Source: Pseudomonadota bacterium (GTDB taxonomy: Bacteria; Pseudomonadota; Gammaproteobacteria; Pseudomonadales; Pseudohongiellaceae). Taken from it: a stretch of 14,565 nucleotides of DNA. Shown in pieces: positions 8,327 to 14,565 of the stretch. A program made the position numbers and the translations under genes. The stretch is from positions 1 to 14,565 of the forward strand of contig JADFOC010000013.1 in NCBI GenBank assembly GCA_022563075.1. Direction: 5' to 3'. Position 1 is the first letter of the stretch, and each line of letters starts with the position of its first letter. The notes beneath the pieces are model-generated. The model saw only the letters and a list, made by a program, of their open reading frames with translations, did no database searches and had not been told where the DNA came from.

Positions 8327-8752
8327 TTAGAGTGTTGGTTTCACCACAATTAGAATCACAATTCCCACTAACAGGAATACCGGTAATTCGTTGAAGACGC
8401 GAAAGAAGCGGTGGGTACGAATGTTCGGGTCTTCACGAAGTTTTTGCATGAACCACCAGCAATAGATATGGTATGCGATTACCAGTGCAACCAGCGCTAA
8501 CTTAACCTGCATCCACCACCAGGCCATAAAGTAACTGGCGTTGGCGATCAGCAACCAGGTTCCCAGCAGTACCGCCGTAATCGCAGAGGGCGTGGTAATA
8601 GCCCAGAAAAGCTTTCGTTCCATCAGTACGAACCTGTCTTGGCTAATCTGATCATCGCTCATCGTGTGATACACGAAGAGACGCGGCAGATAAAATAAGC
8701 CACTGAACCAGCACACGACAGCGATGATATGAAAAGCTTTAACCCAAAGCAT
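8327..8752 (-). CDS. hemJ: HemJ, membrane protoporphyrinogen IX oxidase
   Basis: HemJ oxidises protoporphyrinogen IX to protoporphyrin IX in organisms lacking HemG or HemY, and was long annotated as a UPF0093/CopD-like protein. The 141-residue protein has about four hydrophobic segments (roughly 5-25, 52-72, 80-100 and 122-140). It carries the family landmarks: WVKAFHIIAVVCWFSGLFYL with His8, the PRLFVYH stretch (23-29), MQVKLAL with Lys84, and FFRVFNELP (116-124) near the C terminus, ending VVKPTL. The conserved His and Lys correspond to residues proposed to bind heme in the family. A GGAG lies 6 nt before the ATG at 8752. It is first in the hemJ-thiD-thiE-hemL-kinase run and divergent from argC, a neighbour also seen in pseudomonads. 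Confidence 0.88.
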   Translation of the reverse strand: MLWVKAFHIIAVVCWFSGLFYLPRLFVYHTMSDDQISQDRFVLMERKLFWAITTPSAITAVLLGTWLLIANASYFMAWWWMQVKLALVALVIAYHIYCWWFMQKLREDPNIRTHRFFRVFNELPVFLLVGIVILIVVKPTL

Positions 8753-8773
8753 ATAGCTCTCCCGATGTTAGCA

Positions 8774-8802
8774 ATTACAAGCTATCACAGCTCCCCGGTC
8801 AA
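8774..8802 (-). promoter_or_regulatory. Sigma-70 promoter for the hemJ-thiD-thiE-hemL-kinase run
   Basis: Read on the minus strand, the -35 is TTGACC (8802-8797, 5/6) and the -10 is TGTAAT (8779-8774, 5/6), with an ideal 17-bp spacer. The predicted start is near 8767, giving a leader of about 15 nt before the hemJ ATG, which leaves no room for a riboswitch. Confidence 0.75.
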
Positions 8803-8815
8803 GTCTTGGGACTTG
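8800..8815. other. Inverted repeat overlapping the hemJ -35 element (operator candidate)
   Basis: CAAGTC (8800-8805) and GACTTG (8810-8815) form a perfect 6+6 bp dyad with a 4-bp centre. It overlaps the upstream half of the -35 hexamer of the hemJ promoter, a place where a bound dimer would block or contact RNA polymerase. No T-run follows, so it is not a terminator. The regulator is unknown. Confidence 0.45.
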
Positions 8816-8866
8816 CCCGCTGAGTGCCTAAGCTGTTGATTTTACGCGATGAAATAGCTCATTGTA

Positions 8867-8894
8867 TTGCAATCTTGATGCCGGTGTGTAAGAT
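8867..8894 (+). promoter_or_regulatory. Possible sigma-70 promoter of argC
   Basis: TTGCAA (8867-8872) and TAAGAT (8889-8894) are 16 bp apart, each matching 4 of 6 consensus bases. The start would be near 8901, about 100 nt before argC. A 7+7 bp inverted repeat, ATGCCGG (8878-8884) and CCGGCAT (8902-8908), brackets the -10. No convincing ArgR box is seen. Confidence 0.4.
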
Positions 8895-8999
8895 ACTCCG
8901 TCCGGCATTCCAGATCAGGTAGGACGTATTAATTTCAGCCGCGGGCGGATCGATCTGGTTCAACCCACCGAAATAACCTCTAAATTGCAGGAACGCATT

Positions 9000-10043
9000 T
9001 TGATAAAAGTAGGAATTATCGGGGCAACTGGCTACACCGGCGTGGAGTTGTTGCGCTTGCTCGCGACCCGAACGGATGTGGAGATCTCTGTGGTGACTTC
9101 CCGCGAGCTGCAGGGAACCTCGGTGCACCGGCACTTCCCCAACCTCCGTGGTCATCTGGAATTGACCTTTGCTGCCCCCGACAGTGAGCAGTTGGCTGCG
9201 TGCGATGTGGTGTTTTATGCAACTCCCCATGCAGTGGCCATGAAGTCGGTACCAAAATTATTCGACGCGGGTGTGCGGATTATTGATCTTTCTGCGGACT
9301 TCCGCATCAAAGACGTTTCCTTGTGGGAGCAATGGTACGGCAGCGAACACAGCTGCCCCGCGTTGGTGGCCAAGGCGGTGTACGGACTCCCGGAAGTGAA
9401 CCGTGAGAAAATAAAGCAGGCTCAGCTCATTGCGGTGCCTGGGTGCTATCCCACTGCCATCCAATTAGGGTTCTTGCCGCTGTTGGAAAATAATCTAGTG
9501 GAGTGCAGCCAATTAATAGCAGATGCTAAATCTGGCGTTAGCGGAGCCGGTCGCAAAGCCGTTGCCGACTATTTGCTGTGTGAAGCGACTGAATCTATCC
9601 GTGCCTATGCAGTTACCGGGCATCGGCATCATCCGGAAATCTGCCAGGGGCTGAATAATTTGACTGAAAGTGAAGTGAAACTCACGTTCATACCACATCT
9701 AACACCAATGATTCGTGGCCTCCTGGCTACTTTATATGCTCCGGTAAAAAGCGGCCTCGATGTTAGCAGTGAACAGCTGCAATCTATGTTTGAAGAGCGC
9801 TACGCTAATGAGCCCTTTGTCGATGTATTGCCACAGGGCGAAGTACCTGCGACTCGAGACGTAAAAGGGTCGAATAGGTGTGAAATTTCAGTGACTTATT
9901 TGGCGCATACGAATACAGTGGTGGTAATTTCCGCGGAAGACAATCTGGTTAAAGGGGCTTCCGGACAAGCCATTCAGAACATGAACATCATGTTTGGGCT
10001 GGATGAAACGACGGGCTTGAATAATATAGCCCTGTTGCCCTGA
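9000..10043 (+). CDS. argC: ArgC, N-acetyl-gamma-glutamyl-phosphate reductase
   Basis: ArgC performs the NADPH-dependent reduction of N-acetylglutamyl phosphate to the semialdehyde in arginine biosynthesis. The 347-residue product starts (M)[20 protein letters not shown], with the dinucleotide-binding GATGYTG at 8-14. It has [12 protein letters not shown] (70-81), [11 protein letters not shown] (93-103), the active-site [13 protein letters not shown] with the nucleophile Cys149, SGVSGAGRK (178-186) and the catalytic-histidine region GHRHHPEI (207-214). The start is an unusual TTG at 9000. An AGGAA at 8989-8993 sits 6 nt upstream and the resulting N terminus matches the family; a TTG at 8985 in the same frame has no such site. 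It is followed 30 nt later by the DUF6776-type gene and divergent from hemJ. Confidence 0.95.
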   Translation: MIKVGIIGATGYTGVELLRLLATRTDVEISVVTSRELQGTSVHRHFPNLRGHLELTFAAPDSEQLAACDVVFYATPHAVAMKSVPKLFDAGVRIIDLSADFRIKDVSLWEQWYGSEHSCPALVAKAVYGLPEVNREKIKQAQLIAVPGCYPTAIQLGFLPLLENNLVECSQLIADAKSGVSGAGRKAVADYLLCEATESIRAYAVTGHRHHPEICQGLNNLTESEVKLTFIPHLTPMIRGLLATLYAPVKSGLDVSSEQLQSMFEERYANEPFVDVLPQGEVPATRDVKGSNRCEISVTYLAHTNTVVVISAEDNLVKGASGQAIQNMNIMFGLDETTGLNNIALLP

Positions 10044-10073
10044 TCAGGACATAACAAATTTAGAGAGATCTAG

Positions 10074-10820
10074 ATGCCGAACGTAGTGAAGGGCAGTAAA
10101 CAGCGAAAAATGATAGTAGTGCCCTACCGACCAAAGCGGCAGTTGTTTTATATGGCGGCATTGATTTTTGGCGTGGCCATTAGCGCCTTTGGTGGGTTTT
10201 TATATGGTTATTATGAAACCCGGTTAACTCAGCAAACGGTACAGGCAGACAGGACAGTATTGGCTCGAGAGCTCGCTCGCTTAGAAACGGAGAATTCAGA
10301 TTTTCGCAGGCAGGTAGCCATACTCAGCACATCCAGCCGCATGGATCAGCAAGCGAATGAAGAAGTTCAATCTACAATAAGTGGACTCAGAGCAAGAGTT
10401 GCTCAATTGGAACAGGACGTGGTCTTTTATCGGCGGGCTGTAGCTGAAGATATTGGAGATACCGGCCTTACTATCGGACAATTCAGTATTGTCGCCACGC
10501 GAGATGCGAATCGTTTTCGTTACAAACTTGTGATGCGTCAACAAGACGCTGATGGCGACACTTATCTTATTGGATATGTCAACGTAAATCTTATCGGCAG
10601 GCAAGGCGACAAGCAAGTAATCCTACCGCTTCGTGAGATTTCAGAAGACGAGGAGCAATTAGATATAAGGTTACGCTTTAAGTATTTTCAACCAATAGAG
10701 GGCGAGCTGGTACTTCCTGCTGGTTTCGAACCCGATAGAATACAAATTGCTGCAGTGGCAACCGCACCCGTTGAAAAAAACATCAGTCAAAATTTCAGTT
10801 GGGTAGTGCAAGGAGAGTAG
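10074..10820 (+). CDS. DUF6776-type inner-membrane coiled-coil protein of unknown function
   Basis: The 248-residue product has a basic N terminus (about 1-23, rich in Lys/Arg), one transmembrane helix at about 24-46 (FYMAALIFGVAISAFGGFLY), a predicted coiled coil at about 52-118 rich in Leu, Glu, Gln and Arg, and a C-terminal domain of alternating strands (about 130-245). The positive-inside rule puts the short N terminus in the cytoplasm and the coiled coil plus C-terminal domain in the periplasm. I recognise it as the protein usually annotated DUF6776 between argC and a bactofilin; no catalytic motif is seen. It begins 30 nt after argC and ends 4 nt before the bactofilin start, whose ribosome site overlaps its end, so the two are probably translationally coupled. 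The function is unknown. Confidence 0.8.
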   Translation: MPNVVKGSKQRKMIVVPYRPKRQLFYMAALIFGVAISAFGGFLYGYYETRLTQQTVQADRTVLARELARLETENSDFRRQVAILSTSSRMDQQANEEVQSTISGLRARVAQLEQDVVFYRRAVAEDIGDTGLTIGQFSIVATRDANRFRYKLVMRQQDADGDTYLIGYVNVNLIGRQGDKQVILPLREISEDEEQLDIRLRFKYFQPIEGELVLPAGFEPDRIQIAAVATAPVEKNISQNFSWVVQGE

Positions 10821-10824
10821 GAAA

Positions 10825-11259
10825 ATGTTTAACAAGGTAATAGACAGCCAAGTCGGTAGGGGGCCAGCTCATACATTGGTGTCTAGAACAACTGAAATAG
10901 TTGGGGATATTCACTTCAGCGGTGAGCTTATTATTGAAGGCAAGGTCAAAGGCAACATTTACGCTGAAGACGATTCCGAGGCGATAGTCCGGGTTGCCGA
11001 AAACGGTGCCGTCGAAGGTGAGCTGTGCGTACCCTCTGCCATCATTAATGGCCTGGTTCAAGGCGATGTTCGTTCTGCCATCCACCTCGAATTAGCCGCT
11101 AAAGCGGTTGTGGTGGGTAATGTCTATTATAATCTGATTGAGATGGTCATGGGTTCTGAAGTCAATGGCAATCTTATGCACATCAGTTCGAATCAGAATG
11201 ATCCCAAGAGGTTGAGCGCCGATAAGAAGAAGCTCTCGTTTGATAAAATTCCCTCCTGA
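10825..11259 (+). CDS. Bactofilin family polymer-forming cytoskeletal protein
   Basis: Bactofilins are small bacterial proteins that polymerise without nucleotides into membrane-associated filaments and position cell-wall or stalk enzymes. The 144-residue product has a short N-terminal tail (1-20, MFNKVIDSQVGRGPAHTLVS), a right-handed beta-helix core at about 21-120 with the repeating hydrophobic/Gly pattern (EIVGDIHFSGELIIEGKVKGNIYA, VEGELCVPSAIINGLVQGDV, VGNVYYNLIEMVMGSEVNGNL), and a polar Lys-rich tail. The Phe-containing N-terminal tail resembles the membrane-targeting segment of other bactofilins. AGGAGAG and AGGA lie just before the ATG at 10825, overlapping the end of the previous gene. 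An M23 murein peptidase is encoded 1.6 kb away, and such enzymes are known bactofilin partners. Confidence 0.88.
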   Translation: MFNKVIDSQVGRGPAHTLVSRTTEIVGDIHFSGELIIEGKVKGNIYAEDDSEAIVRVAENGAVEGELCVPSAIINGLVQGDVRSAIHLELAAKAVVVGNVYYNLIEMVMGSEVNGNLMHISSNQNDPKRLSADKKKLSFDKIPS

Positions 11260-11266
11260 AAACCTA

Positions 11267-11291
11267 ATAGTTGACTAAATTACTAGGTTAT
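11267..11291. promoter_or_regulatory. IscR type 1 binding site at the erpA promoter
   Basis: The 25-bp sequence from ATAGTTGACT to the closing TTAT matches the published E. coli IscR type 1 consensus (ATASYYGACTRWWWYAGTCRRSTAT) at 22 of 25 positions by hand alignment; the mismatches are at site positions 17, 19 and 22. It covers the -35 and most of the spacer of the erpA promoter, the position expected for repression by the [2Fe-2S] form of IscR. iscR itself is not in the window. Confidence 0.75.
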
Positions 11292-11300
11292 TGAGATAAT
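11271..11300 (+). promoter_or_regulatory. Sigma-70 promoter of erpA
   Basis: TTGACT (11271-11276, 5/6) and GATAAT (11295-11300, 5/6) are separated by 18 bp. The predicted start is near 11307, leaving a leader of about 60 nt. It lies just after the bactofilin stop, so erpA can be expressed apart from argC. Confidence 0.75.
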
Positions 11301-11366
11301 AGGCATTCAAGTTCACGCTAGATCTGCCTGACAGTTTAGACAGTACCGATTTAATTGAGAAGCCAT

Positions 11367-11720
11367 ATGTCAGTAGTACAATCACAAGACCCGGTCATCA
11401 TGTCCCTCACCGATAGTGCGGCACAGAAGGTGCATAGCCTTATTTCGGAAGAAGGCAACGATAAACTGAAGCTGCGAGTGTTCGTGACTGGCGGTGGCTG
11501 CTCTGGTTTCCAATACGGGTTTTCATTCGATGAAGAAGTCAGCGAAGACGACACCGTGATTGAGAATAAAGGCGCCAGCCTTCTGGTGGATCCACTCAGT
11601 TACCAATATCTGCTTGGTGCAAAAATCGACTATGTCGAAGGCCTCGAGGGTTCTCGATTTATTGTTAATAATCCCATGGCAACCGCAACCTGTGGATGCG
11701 GTTCATCGTTTTCAATCTAG
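11367..11720 (+). CDS. erpA: ErpA, A-type iron-sulfur cluster carrier
   Basis: ErpA receives Fe-S clusters from the assembly machinery and passes them to targets such as isoprenoid-pathway enzymes. The 117-residue product has the HesB/IscA fold with the three invariant cysteines: Cys45 in [13 protein letters not shown], and Cys109 and Cys111 in [12 protein letters not shown] at the C terminus. The [11 protein letters not shown] and [13 protein letters not shown] forms are closer to ErpA than to IscA. The frame extends to a TTG at 11355, but the ATG at 11367 gives the normal ErpA length. The Shine-Dalgarno is weak (GAGAAG). It has its own promoter with an IscR site and converges on anmK with 11 bp between stop codons. 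Confidence 0.95.
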   Translation: MSVVQSQDPVIMSLTDSAAQKVHSLISEEGNDKLKLRVFVTGGGCSGFQYGFSFDEEVSEDDTVIENKGASLLVDPLSYQYLLGAKIDYVEGLEGSRFIVNNPMATATCGCGSSFSI

Positions 11721-11731
11721 CATCAACGATT

Positions 11732-12841
11732 CTACGCTTGATAGATTCCACCGAGTATTGTCGCCTCAGCGGCTCCGGTGAAAGCAGTTGTGTCGACCAC
11801 TTGACCTTCGAGAGTCTGTTTTGCCATCCACGCAAACGCAACCGCTTCTACCCAATCAGGATCGACGCCAACAGCTGAAGTTGTTTCGACGCTGCGGCCA
11901 TCAAATCCCTGCTCCAGCCTTTCCATCAGTACCGCATTATGTGCACCGCCGCCGCAAATATATATTTCTGTCGGTGAGGCTACTCGCTGGACCGCCGTTA
12001 CAATAGAATTCACCGTGAGTTCCAGTAGAGTAGCCTGCACGTCAGCGTCCGCGATGTCGTTGTTAAATTGCTGCAGCTTGCTTTCCAGCCAACCAGCATT
12101 AAATAGTTCTCGGCCGGTGCTTTTAGGATGAGGTAACGAGAAGTAGGGTTCTTCTAACAGTGTTGTCAGAAGCTCTTGGCTGGTGTTTCCAGTTCTCGCC
12201 CAGTCGCCGTTGTTGTCGAATGTCTGCTGCCGATTCTTAGCGATCCAGAAATCCATCAATACATTTCCTGGCCCGGTATCGAAGGCGACGCAATGGCCGT
12301 CTTTCGGCAAAACAGTGATGTTTGAAATTCCACCGATGTTGATGACTACACGATCGGCAGTTGATGAATGAAAACAATTTTTGTGTAAGAGTGGTGCAAG
12401 CGGAGCGCCTTCGCCGCCAGCTGCCATGTCGCGTCTTCGAAAATCTGCGATGGTAGTGATGCCTGTCAGCTGGGCAATGGTATTGGGGTCGCCGAGTTGC
12501 AATGTGAATGGAAATTTTCCAGTAGGTTGGTGATAGACAGTTTGGCCGTGACTGCCAATAGCTCTAATAGCGCCGGTGTCTATTGAAACTTGTTCCAATA
12601 GCTCATTTACCGCGTTAGCGAACGCATGTCCAATCTCCACATCTATCTGACCATATTGCCCCAGGTCTATCTGTTTGCCTTCACATAGGTGCAATATCTT
12701 CTTGCGGAGTAAGGAATCTGTTGCGCTGAAATGGGTAGCAATCAGGGATGGCAGATTGCCATCGAATTGCACTAGCGCGCAATCTACCCCATCGACGCTA
12801 GTGCCGGAGATTAGCCCAATAAAGTAATTGGAGTCAGCCAT
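11732..12841 (-). CDS. anmK: AnmK, anhydro-N-acetylmuramic acid kinase
   Basis: AnmK cleaves the 1,6-anhydro ring of anhydroMurNAc and phosphorylates it to MurNAc-6-P, recycling cell-wall sugar. The 369-residue product matches the family length and begins FIGLISGTSVDGVDCALVQF, with the ATP-binding GTSxDGxD at 13-20. Further motifs are IGSHGQTVYHQP (95-106), LGDPNTIAQ (116-124), IADFRRRDMAAGGEGAPLAP (131-150), NIGGISNITVLP (168-179), AFDTGPGNVLMDFW (186-199) with the conserved aspartate at 188, and ICGGGAHN near residue 300. The ATG at 12841 lies 10 nt after the mepM stop, so the two genes form a murein turnover pair. Confidence 0.95.
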   Translation of the reverse strand: MADSNYFIGLISGTSVDGVDCALVQFDGNLPSLIATHFSATDSLLRKKILHLCEGKQIDLGQYGQIDVEIGHAFANAVNELLEQVSIDTGAIRAIGSHGQTVYHQPTGKFPFTLQLGDPNTIAQLTGITTIADFRRRDMAAGGEGAPLAPLLHKNCFHSSTADRVVINIGGISNITVLPKDGHCVAFDTGPGNVLMDFWIAKNRQQTFDNNGDWARTGNTSQELLTTLLEEPYFSLPHPKSTGRELFNAGWLESKLQQFNNDIADADVQATLLELTVNSIVTAVQRVASPTEIYICGGGAHNAVLMERLEQGFDGRSVETTSAVGVDPDWVEAVAFAWMAKQTLEGQVVDTTAFTGAAEATILGGIYQA

Positions 12842-12851
12842 GGTGACGTGT

Positions 12852-14240
12852 TCAGTCTGCGCTAGGGTGATTCAAGGTCAATATCCTTGAGTCATTCAGT
12901 TCTGCAAATTGTTGTAGTAAATCGGCGGTCTGGCTTCTAAATCTGTCCATCTCTGTTGGATCTATCGATTCCGCTTTGGGTAGTTTATCAAGAATTGTAC
13001 GCGGATTTTGATGCACACCGTTAACCAGGAATTCGTAATGTAGATGTGGCCCAGTCGCACCACCGGTGGTGCCTACGTAGCCGATGATATCACCTTGTCT
13101 GATCCGATTGCCGCGGCTGAGACCACGTGCATACCTGGACAGGTGTGCGTATTTTGTTTCGAAACCCCCGGCATGCTGAACAATGACCAAGTTCCCAAAG
13201 GAACCGTAACGCGATGCGCGCGTAACTGTGCCATCGCCGGTTACTCGGATAGGTGTTCCGGTTGGTGCCGCGTAGTCGGTGCCTTTATGTGCACGAATCG
13301 TATTTAGTATCGGGTGGCGACGTCGCGGATTGAAATTATCACTGATTCTGAATACGTCTAATGGGTTTCGTAGAAACGCCTTGCGCATGCTTTCGCCAGC
13401 GGGGTTGTAGTAGCCTAATTCTCCTGTTGCATCGATGTAACGCACGGCAATATATTGTTTTCCCTGATTCACAAATTGAGAAGCGAGTATATCTCCATCT
13501 TCTATGAATTCACCGTCGAGATATTTTTCTTCATAGAGGATACTAAATTCATCTCCGATTCTCGGATCTAGAATGAAATCGATTACACCCGAGAAGATAT
13601 CCGCCATTTCCATTATTGTGACGGTAGGAATCTGTTCTCGCTGACCTGCCCTAAAAAGACTATCTTCGATAACACCTACTTTGAACGACGGGCGAATTTG
13701 AGGATGTTTTAATATTGATTCAACCTCGTAGCCGCCTTCCTTACGCGTAAAAAGATAGCCTTCGAGAGGCGATTTGAGCACACGTAATTGTTGCAGTTCG
13801 CCTGCATTTGGAATCATGAAATCCAATTGATAACCGGGATAGAGTCGATTAAACACGCGGGCTTCTTCGCTACTATTTAATACCCGAAATAGATCCTGGT
13901 CAGATAGACCTACCTTGGTAAAAATCGCCGAGAGATTGTCACCGCTCCGCACTTCGACGTTCCGCCACAGTGGGTCGTCGGCGCTAACAGGATTCACACC
14001 TGCCGGTACCACATAATCCGCCGCTGCATCGACAGCCTCAGTGATATTGTTCTCAATAGCGGTATCCAAGAAGTTAATTGGAATTGGAATCTGGGTTTGA
14101 TTAGGGACAATTGACCCCTGCTCGCTGCCGGGGAGAATCAATAGGGAGAGGAATAGCACACTCAAAGTACCAGCGATATAGAGATGGTCGCGTGGATAGT
14201 ACTTTCTAGCGAATTGTTTAATAAAATCAACGAAATCCAT
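12852..14240 (-). CDS. mepM: M23 (LytM-type) murein endopeptidase, MepM-like
   Basis: This is a zinc metallopeptidase that cuts peptidoglycan cross-bridges in the periplasm. From the ATG at 14240 it has 462 residues: a basic N terminus, one membrane anchor at about 20-37 (LYIAGTLSVLFLSLLILPG), a Pro/Asn-rich linker, an OapA/LysM-like region at about 92-145 (VRSGDNLSAIFTKVGLS), a long middle domain, and the M23 domain at about 305-425. Zinc ligands are His318 and Asp322 in HKGTDYAAPTGTP and His401 in GPHLHYEF, with His366 (KYAHLSRY) and His399 as active-site residues, so it looks catalytically intact. The frame extends to a TTG at 14276, but this is only about 3 nt from the predicted transcript start; the ATG at 14240 lacks a Shine-Dalgarno, so the exact start is uncertain. 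It is followed 10 nt later by anmK. The symbol follows E. coli MepM by domain similarity. Confidence 0.88.
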   Translation of the reverse strand: MDFVDFIKQFARKYYPRDHLYIAGTLSVLFLSLLILPGSEQGSIVPNQTQIPIPINFLDTAIENNITEAVDAAADYVVPAGVNPVSADDPLWRNVEVRSGDNLSAIFTKVGLSDQDLFRVLNSSEEARVFNRLYPGYQLDFMIPNAGELQQLRVLKSPLEGYLFTRKEGGYEVESILKHPQIRPSFKVGVIEDSLFRAGQREQIPTVTIMEMADIFSGVIDFILDPRIGDEFSILYEEKYLDGEFIEDGDILASQFVNQGKQYIAVRYIDATGELGYYNPAGESMRKAFLRNPLDVFRISDNFNPRRRHPILNTIRAHKGTDYAAPTGTPIRVTGDGTVTRASRYGSFGNLVIVQHAGGFETKYAHLSRYARGLSRGNRIRQGDIIGYVGTTGGATGPHLHYEFLVNGVHQNPRTILDKLPKAESIDPTEMDRFRSQTADLLQQFAELNDSRILTLNHPSAD

Positions 14241-14285
14241 ACAAAAAGTGTCGACAGTTACTCCATGGGTCCGCAAAAGCGCGAG

Positions 14286-14294
14286 ATTATAGCA
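14286..14294 (-). promoter_or_regulatory. Extended -10 promoter of mepM-anmK
   Basis: On the minus strand TGCTATAAT (14294-14286) is a perfect extended -10 (TGnTATAAT); the -35 region is poor, as is usual for this class. The start is expected near 14279, giving about 39 nt of leader before the ATG at 14240. Confidence 0.7.
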
Positions 14295-14459
14295 ATATGC
14301 AGGGCGAAACCCAGGTGATTTTGCCCGGCTCGCCGTACATTGGGCTCGTTCTAGTGTAAAATCGGCGCGTTTTTATCATGGTTAAATACGCCGCTTCTTC
14401 TGCTTGGGTCGGCAATATCGACAATAGTGTTAATTTTATGAGGTAGGTAGGGTTGCCAC

Positions 14460-14565
14460 ATGTCTAATGCAGCTACCGACATAATCAGTGATTTAGAAAA
14501 CCGCGGATTGGTTTCGCAGCTGGCGGGTGGTGACGAATTGAAGGCTCACCTGATTGGAGCCAGCC
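14460..14565 (+). CDS. tyrS: TyrS, tyrosyl-tRNA synthetase (N-terminal 35 residues, cut by window edge)
   Basis: TyrS charges tRNA-Tyr. Only the first 35 codons are present: MSNAATDIISDLENRGLVSQ followed by LAGGDELKAHLIGAS. The pattern IxxLxxRGLVxQ plus an acidic stretch with ELxxHL is the standard N terminus of bacterial TyrRS, just before the nucleotide-binding domain, which is outside the window. A purine-rich AGGTAGGTAGGG lies upstream of the ATG at 14460. Position next to mepM and anmK matches the pseudomonad order with tyrS/tyrZ at this place. The identification is partly from context, since no catalytic motif is visible. The best promoter candidate is a TAAAAT at 14357-14362 without a good -35. 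Confidence 0.8.
   Translation, partial: MSNAATDIISDLENRGLVSQLAGGDELKAHLIGAS

Noticed and set aside
8878..8922. Leader peptide [14 protein letters not shown] upstream of argC
   Set aside because: Only two arginines, no ribosome site, and the likely transcript start lies inside it.
11721..11743. Bidirectional terminator between erpA and anmK
   Set aside because: ATCAA/TTGAT is only a 5-bp stem with an 11-nt loop and no T-run on either strand.
14378..14446. 22-codon open frame before tyrS as an attenuator peptide
   Set aside because: Contains a single tyrosine, has no ribosome site, and the adjacent imperfect hairpin (14363-14393) has no T-run.
1..14565. Mobile element, CRISPR array, toxin-antitoxin, defence or other novel system
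   Set aside because: All bases are accounted for by conserved core genes and gaps under 250 bp; no transposase, integrase, direct-repeat array or compositional break was seen.

Overview
This window is chromosomal housekeeping DNA from a gammaproteobacterium. All fifteen genes are recognisable by family, coding is dense, and no mobile element, CRISPR array, tRNA or rRNA is visible. Gene order and protein flavour point to the Pseudomonas/Cellvibrio/marine-oligotroph side of the class, but the genus cannot be named from this sequence alone.

Layout. (1) Bases 1-252 hold the start of recN on the minus strand, divergent from grpE. (2) Bases 367-4485 hold the Hsp70 chaperone block grpE-dnaK-dnaJ on the plus strand. 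A textbook sigma-32 promoter precedes grpE, a weaker sigma-32-like promoter precedes dnaK, and a hairpin/T-run terminator lies between dnaK and dnaJ. (3) Bases 4496-8752 hold a minus-strand run of five closely spaced genes, read in the order hemJ, thiD, thiE, hemL and a PfkB-family (adenosine-kinase-like) kinase. It starts from a strong sigma-70 promoter at 8774-8802 and mixes heme and thiamine biosynthesis. (4) Bases 9000-11259 hold argC, a membrane-anchored coiled-coil DUF6776-type protein and a bactofilin on the plus strand. (5) erpA (11367-11720) has its own promoter, overlapped by an excellent match to an IscR type 1 site. (6) Bases 11732-14240 hold anmK and an M23 murein endopeptidase (MepM-like) on the minus strand, read from an extended -10 promoter in the order mepM-anmK. 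(7) tyrS starts at 14460 and runs off the window.

How the genes work together. GrpE, DnaK and DnaJ form one protein-folding machine under heat-shock control. HemL makes 5-aminolevulinate and HemJ acts near the end of the protoheme pathway; ThiD and ThiE make and join the thiamine moieties. MepM cuts peptidoglycan cross-links and AnmK recycles the anhydro-sugar released during wall turnover, so that pair is a wall-turnover unit. ErpA delivers Fe-S clusters. The bactofilin and its membrane neighbour may belong with cell-wall or shape functions.

From memory, the order hemJ-argC-DUF6776-bactofilin-erpA-anmK-M23-tyrS, the order thiD-thiE-hemL, and the order recN-grpE-dnaK-dnaJ each occur in Pseudomonas aeruginosa as separate blocks. 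Here they are joined. I see no undescribed defence or mobile system. The most useful leads are regulatory (IscR/erpA, paired sigma-32 promoters, the dyad at the hemJ promoter) and the bactofilin/DUF6776/M23 neighbourhood.
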